A stretch of DNA of 25,582 nucleotides from CAZJRQ01 sp964548535 (GTDB lineage: Bacteria; Bacillota; Clostridia; Oscillospirales; Ruminococcaceae). A program made the translations under genes and the position numbers. A model generated the notes under the pieces. That model saw only the letters and a list, made by a program, of their open reading frames with translations, had not been told where the DNA came from and did no database searches. The DNA lies in assembly GCA_964548535.1 (NCBI GenBank), contig CAZJRQ010000033.1, forward strand, positions 1-25,582, read 5' to 3'. Positions 22,756 through 25,582 of the stretch are shown here, piece by piece. The stretch's first letter is position 1. Each line of letters opens with the position of its first letter.

Positions 22756-22784
22756 TTGAAATTTATATGCCACTGTGATATACT
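22756..22784 (+). promoter_or_regulatory. Promoter of the yfhO-like gene
   Basis: TTGAAA (22756-22761), a 17-bp spacer and TATACT (22779-22784), 57 nt before the start codon. The 363-nt divergent gap holds this and the lysozyme promoter. Confidence 0.6.
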
Positions 22785-22840
22785 TAATATGTATTTTCTA
22801 AATATAGTACATATTATAAGAAGGAAAGTGGAACAAAATT

Positions 22841-25360
22841 ATGTTTAATAAAACTGGATTTTTGAAAAAATCGGGAGAAAATAAACAAAAAGAAAAATAT
22901 TTAATGCTTTTTCTCGTTGCATTTTTTGGAATGATGATTTCTTTTATTCCGTCATTGATTCTTAATAAGGGAATTTTCCTTTATTATGGTGATTTCAATT
23001 CTCAGCAAATGATGTTTTATCAGCACGCTAATGAGGCGTTAAAAAATGGTGCTACAGCTTGGGATTGGGGTACTGATCTAGGCTCTAGCTTTCTAAACTC
23101 GTATTCGTTTTATTTGTTAGGAAGTCCGTTCTTTTGGCTGTCAACGTTATTTCCGCTAAAGGCTGTTCCTTACTTAATCCCCTGGCTTTTGGCTTTAAAA
23201 ACAGCAGTGGCGGCTTTAACTTCATACGCATTTATCAGACGTTTTGTTGCTAACACTAATGCGGCGTTTGTCGGTGCAATGCTGTATGCTTTTTCAGGAT
23301 TTCAAACATACAATGTGTTCTTCAATCATTTTCATGATGCTACGGCGTTCTTCCCTCTTTTACTGCTTGGGTTTGAACTGCTTACTCAAGAAAACAAACG
23401 AGGAGTTTTTGCATTATCCGTTGCAATTTGTGCATCTATAAGCTATTTCTTCTTTGCCGGAGAAATTGTATTTTTAGTAATATACTTCTTTATTAGATGT
23501 ACTGATGAGGACTTTAAGATTGATATGAAATCGTTCGGTCTTCTTATATTCGAGGCAATTATCGGTGTAATGATTGCTGCTTGTATTCTATTGCCGTCAG
23601 TTGTCGATGTTATAAATAATCCTAGAGTTGATACTCGACTTTATGGTATAGATATGGCTATTTATTCTGAAAATGTTCGTATTCCTAGAATTATTCAGTC
23701 ATTCTTTATGCTTTCGGATATGCCTGCTAGAATTAACATTCTTAACTCAGACAAGGCAAGATGGGCTTCTATGGCTGGCTATTTGCCAATGTTCTCAATG
23801 TGCGGTGTAATTGCATATATGAGAAGCCGCAAAAAGGATTGGAAGTCTAAGATAGTTTGGGTTTGTGCTATTATGGCTTGCGTTCCTGTTTTGAACTCTT
23901 TGTTTGTTCTGCTAAACAGCAGTTACTATGCTAGATGGTATTATATGCCTATTTTAATTATGTGCTTGATGACTGCTCAGGTACTTGATGAGGACAAGGA
24001 CTTGCTCAAAAAGGGCTTTAAGCCTGTTGTTATTGTCTGTGCGATATTCATTGCAATTGGTGCGTTGCCAAAGCTTGAAAACGGCAAAAATGTTTTCTTT
24101 AAAGTCCCTGAATATATTGAGCTTTACTGGATTCAAGCTGGTGTCACTATTGTAATGACAGGACTTTTATTTGTTGTAATTTACAAGCTTAAAAAAGGAA
24201 AAGATTTTTACAGAATTGTAAATATAATGACTGCTACTGCTTGTATTGTATGTATGTCAGCATCAGTTTTTTATGGTGTTGCACAGGGTGAGAATAACGA
24301 AAGATATATCGACCGTGCGATTTATGGATCTGAAAATCTTCATATGGATAAGCTTGACGGTGATATGTCCGATATCGAAAATACTTTCTACAGAATTGAC
24401 ACTTCTCCGAATGTTGACAACTGGTGTATGTTCTGGGGACTTTCTTCAATGAGAGCGTTCCAGAGTGTTGTTCCTGCATCTATTATGGATTTTTACACTG
24501 AAATAGGTCAAACTAGAGATGTTGCTTCAAGAATGGAAACTAATCTTTATCCGCTTAGAGGTCTGTTCTCAGTTAAGTATTATTTTAATCAGCTTTCTGA
24601 CAGCCAGCTTGAGGGCAATGCAGAAAATAATCCGCCGCAAGAACTTTCAGAAATGCCTGGCTTTAAGTATGTAGATACTCAAAATGGTTTTAATATTTAT
24701 GAGAATGAAAATTATGTTCCAATGGGCTTTACTTATGATTATTATACTACTGATACCACAATTAAATCTGCGTCTGAGGTTCAGAAAACTAATATTCTAA
24801 TGGAGGCTATGGTGCTTGACCAGGCTCAGATTATAAAATATTCTGATGTTTTACAAAGGTATGAGTATGACCCAGCAGAGTTAAATGCTGACACTTACTC
24901 ACAAATATGCGAAGAAAAACGCGCTGAGTCTTGCTATTATTTCAAAGAAGACACCAATGGTTTTGATGCTAAAATAAAGCTTGATTCTTCAAAGCTTGTG
25001 TTCTTCAGCGTTCCTTACATGGACGGCTGGACAGCTGAGGTTAACGGTAAGCCTGTTGATATTGAAAAGGTTTCGTATGGATTTATGGCAGTTCTTTGTC
25101 CTGAGGGTGATAACGAGATTACGTTCCATTATGAAACTAAGGGATTTGCGGCTGGCAAGATTGTTACTGTTGCTGGTATTGGAATTTTGATTGCATACAT
25201 GGCTGCGGCTTATGTTTTGAACAAGAAAAATAATGGTGATGAAAAAGTTTTAGCTTACGCAAAAAAATCAGATAAGTCTGCTGACGATAATGGTACTTTA
25301 GATGCCGAGATTTCAAGCGATATTCAATCTGATAAAAACAGCGACGAAAACAAGAATTAA
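22841..25360 (+). CDS. YfhO-family polytopic membrane protein (probable GT-C glycosyltransferase)
   Basis: An 839-residue membrane protein matching the YfhO family in length and opening pattern. The first helix (about 20-42) is followed by LYYGDFNSQQ (47-56), whose Asp51 is placed like the catalytic Asp of GT-C enzymes, then GTDLGSSFLNSYSFY and AMLYAFSGF. About a dozen helices extend to residue 470. A soluble outer domain of roughly 300 residues follows, with VFFSVPYMDGWTAEVNGK near its end as in other family members. A last helix lies at about 765-785 and a Lys/Asp/Ser-rich tail closes the protein. B. subtilis YfhO works with CsbB to glycosylate lipoteichoic acid; whether this paralog does so is unknown, as no CsbB or GtcA partner is in view. 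ATG 22841 is preceded by AAGGAAAG. A NUDIX gene follows after 34 nt. Confidence 0.9.
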   Translation: MFNKTGFLKKSGENKQKEKYLMLFLVAFFGMMISFIPSLILNKGIFLYYGDFNSQQMMFYQHANEALKNGATAWDWGTDLGSSFLNSYSFYLLGSPFFWLSTLFPLKAVPYLIPWLLALKTAVAALTSYAFIRRFVANTNAAFVGAMLYAFSGFQTYNVFFNHFHDATAFFPLLLLGFELLTQENKRGVFALSVAICASISYFFFAGEIVFLVIYFFIRCTDEDFKIDMKSFGLLIFEAIIGVMIAACILLPSVVDVINNPRVDTRLYGIDMAIYSENVRIPRIIQSFFMLSDMPARINILNSDKARWASMAGYLPMFSMCGVIAYMRSRKKDWKSKIVWVCAIMACVPVLNSLFVLLNSSYYARWYYMPILIMCLMTAQVLDEDKDLLKKGFKPVVIVCAIFIAIGALPKLENGKNVFFKVPEYIELYWIQAGVTIVMTGLLFVVIYKLKKGKDFYRIVNIMTATACIVCMSASVFYGVAQGENNERYIDRAIYGSENLHMDKLDGDMSDIENTFYRIDTSPNVDNWCMFWGLSSMRAFQSVVPASIMDFYTEIGQTRDVASRMETNLYPLRGLFSVKYYFNQLSDSQLEGNAENNPPQELSEMPGFKYVDTQNGFNIYENENYVPMGFTYDYYTTDTTIKSASEVQKTNILMEAMVLDQAQIIKYSDVLQRYEYDPAELNADTYSQICEEKRAESCYYFKEDTNGFDAKIKLDSSKLVFFSVPYMDGWTAEVNGKPVDIEKVSYGFMAVLCPEGDNEITFHYETKGFAAGKIVTVAGIGILIAYMAAAYVLNKKNNGDEKVLAYAKKSDKSADDNGTLDAEISSDIQSDKNSDENKN

Positions 25361-25394
25361 AACAAATCAAGATAATTTTAGGAGTTGGATATTT

Positions 25395-25582
25395 ATGCAT
25401 CTTTGTGAAAAGAAAATTTCAGGAGAAAAAATATATGACGGCAAGGTTGTTAAGCTGGCTGTTGACAAGGTAATGCTTGAAAACGGCAAGGAGGCAACTC
25501 GTGAGATTATTACTCATCCAGGCGGAGTTTGCGTTGTTCCTATAAATGAAAATAATGAGATTTACATGGTGGAGCAATTTAG
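25395..25582 (+). CDS. NUDIX hydrolase, ADP-ribose pyrophosphatase type (partial)
   Basis: The first 62 codons of a gene that runs past the window end. The N-terminus matches the NudF-type ADP-ribose pyrophosphatase pattern: KKISGEKIYDGKVVKLAVDK, then TREIITHPGGVCVVPI and MVEQFR, the segment just ahead of the Nudix box. The box itself (GX5EX7REUXEEXGU) would lie beyond 25582 and cannot be checked. The enzyme would split ADP-ribose into AMP and ribose 5-phosphate. ATG 25395 has AGGAG at 25380-25384. It is 34 nt after the yfhO-like gene with no terminator between, so the two are probably cotranscribed. Confidence 0.88.
   Translation, partial: MHLCEKKISGEKIYDGKVVKLAVDKVMLENGKEATREIITHPGGVCVVPINENNEIYMVEQF

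Overview
The window looks like chromosomal DNA from a low-GC Gram-positive anaerobe, most likely a gut Clostridia member of the Oscillospiraceae/Ruminococcaceae kind. This is inferred from the AT-rich spacers, GGAGG-type ribosome binding sites, near-consensus sigma-A promoters, a 2-hydroxyacyl-CoA dehydratase/activase pair of anaerobic type, a secreted GH25-FnIII lysozyme and a YfhO-family membrane protein. No species can be named from the sequence alone. Nearly all of it is core metabolism and housekeeping; no phage, IS element or CRISPR array was seen.

Layout. 1-724: non-genic stretch with a consensus promoter, a good RBS and a short reading frame. That frame starts like an ABC-transporter ATPase and is interrupted after 16 codons by a GC-rich array of five 20-bp tandem repeats. 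725-801: tRNA-Pro(UGG) on the minus strand with its own consensus promoter and terminator. 1176-2234: odd membrane protein with a zinc ribbon, an Asp/Asn/Tyr-rich stretch, one membrane helix and a Thr-rich stalk. 2451-7602: typA, secG, a GNAT acetyltransferase and rnr (RNase R). 7757-11981, minus strand: a two-gene unit of a double-headed dehydratase activase and a dehydratase-like partner, overlapping by 11 nt. 12324-13229: fruK-like sugar-phosphate kinase. 13431-15788: serC-serA. 15870-16160: small membrane protein. 16394-17014: cytidylate-kinase-like protein behind three palindromes. 17164-18159: YghZ-type aldo/keto reductase. 18537-19980: pdxS-pdxT. 20081-22477, minus strand: secreted GH25 lysozyme with four FnIII repeats. 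22841-25360: YfhO-family protein. From 25395: NUDIX ADP-ribose pyrophosphatase, cut by the window end.

How the genes relate. SerC and SerA supply adjacent steps of phosphorylated serine synthesis. SerC is PLP-dependent, and PdxS/PdxT, which make PLP, lie 3 kb downstream in a separate unit. TypA, SecG and RNase R are translation, export and RNA-decay housekeeping. The lysozyme and the YfhO-family protein are both cell-envelope functions and are divergently transcribed. Most units are bounded by well-formed intrinsic terminators, some shared between convergent genes.

The most unusual stretch is 481-688. Removing exactly the 100-bp repeat array on paper rejoins the two flanks into one open 35-codon frame that resembles the N-terminus of an ABC ATPase. 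This suggests a repeat array inserted into, or grown within, a now-broken gene. Other points worth attention are the palindrome cluster at 16258-16318, the split activase/dehydratase pair, the altered active-site segment of SerA, and the unusual zinc-ribbon membrane protein.
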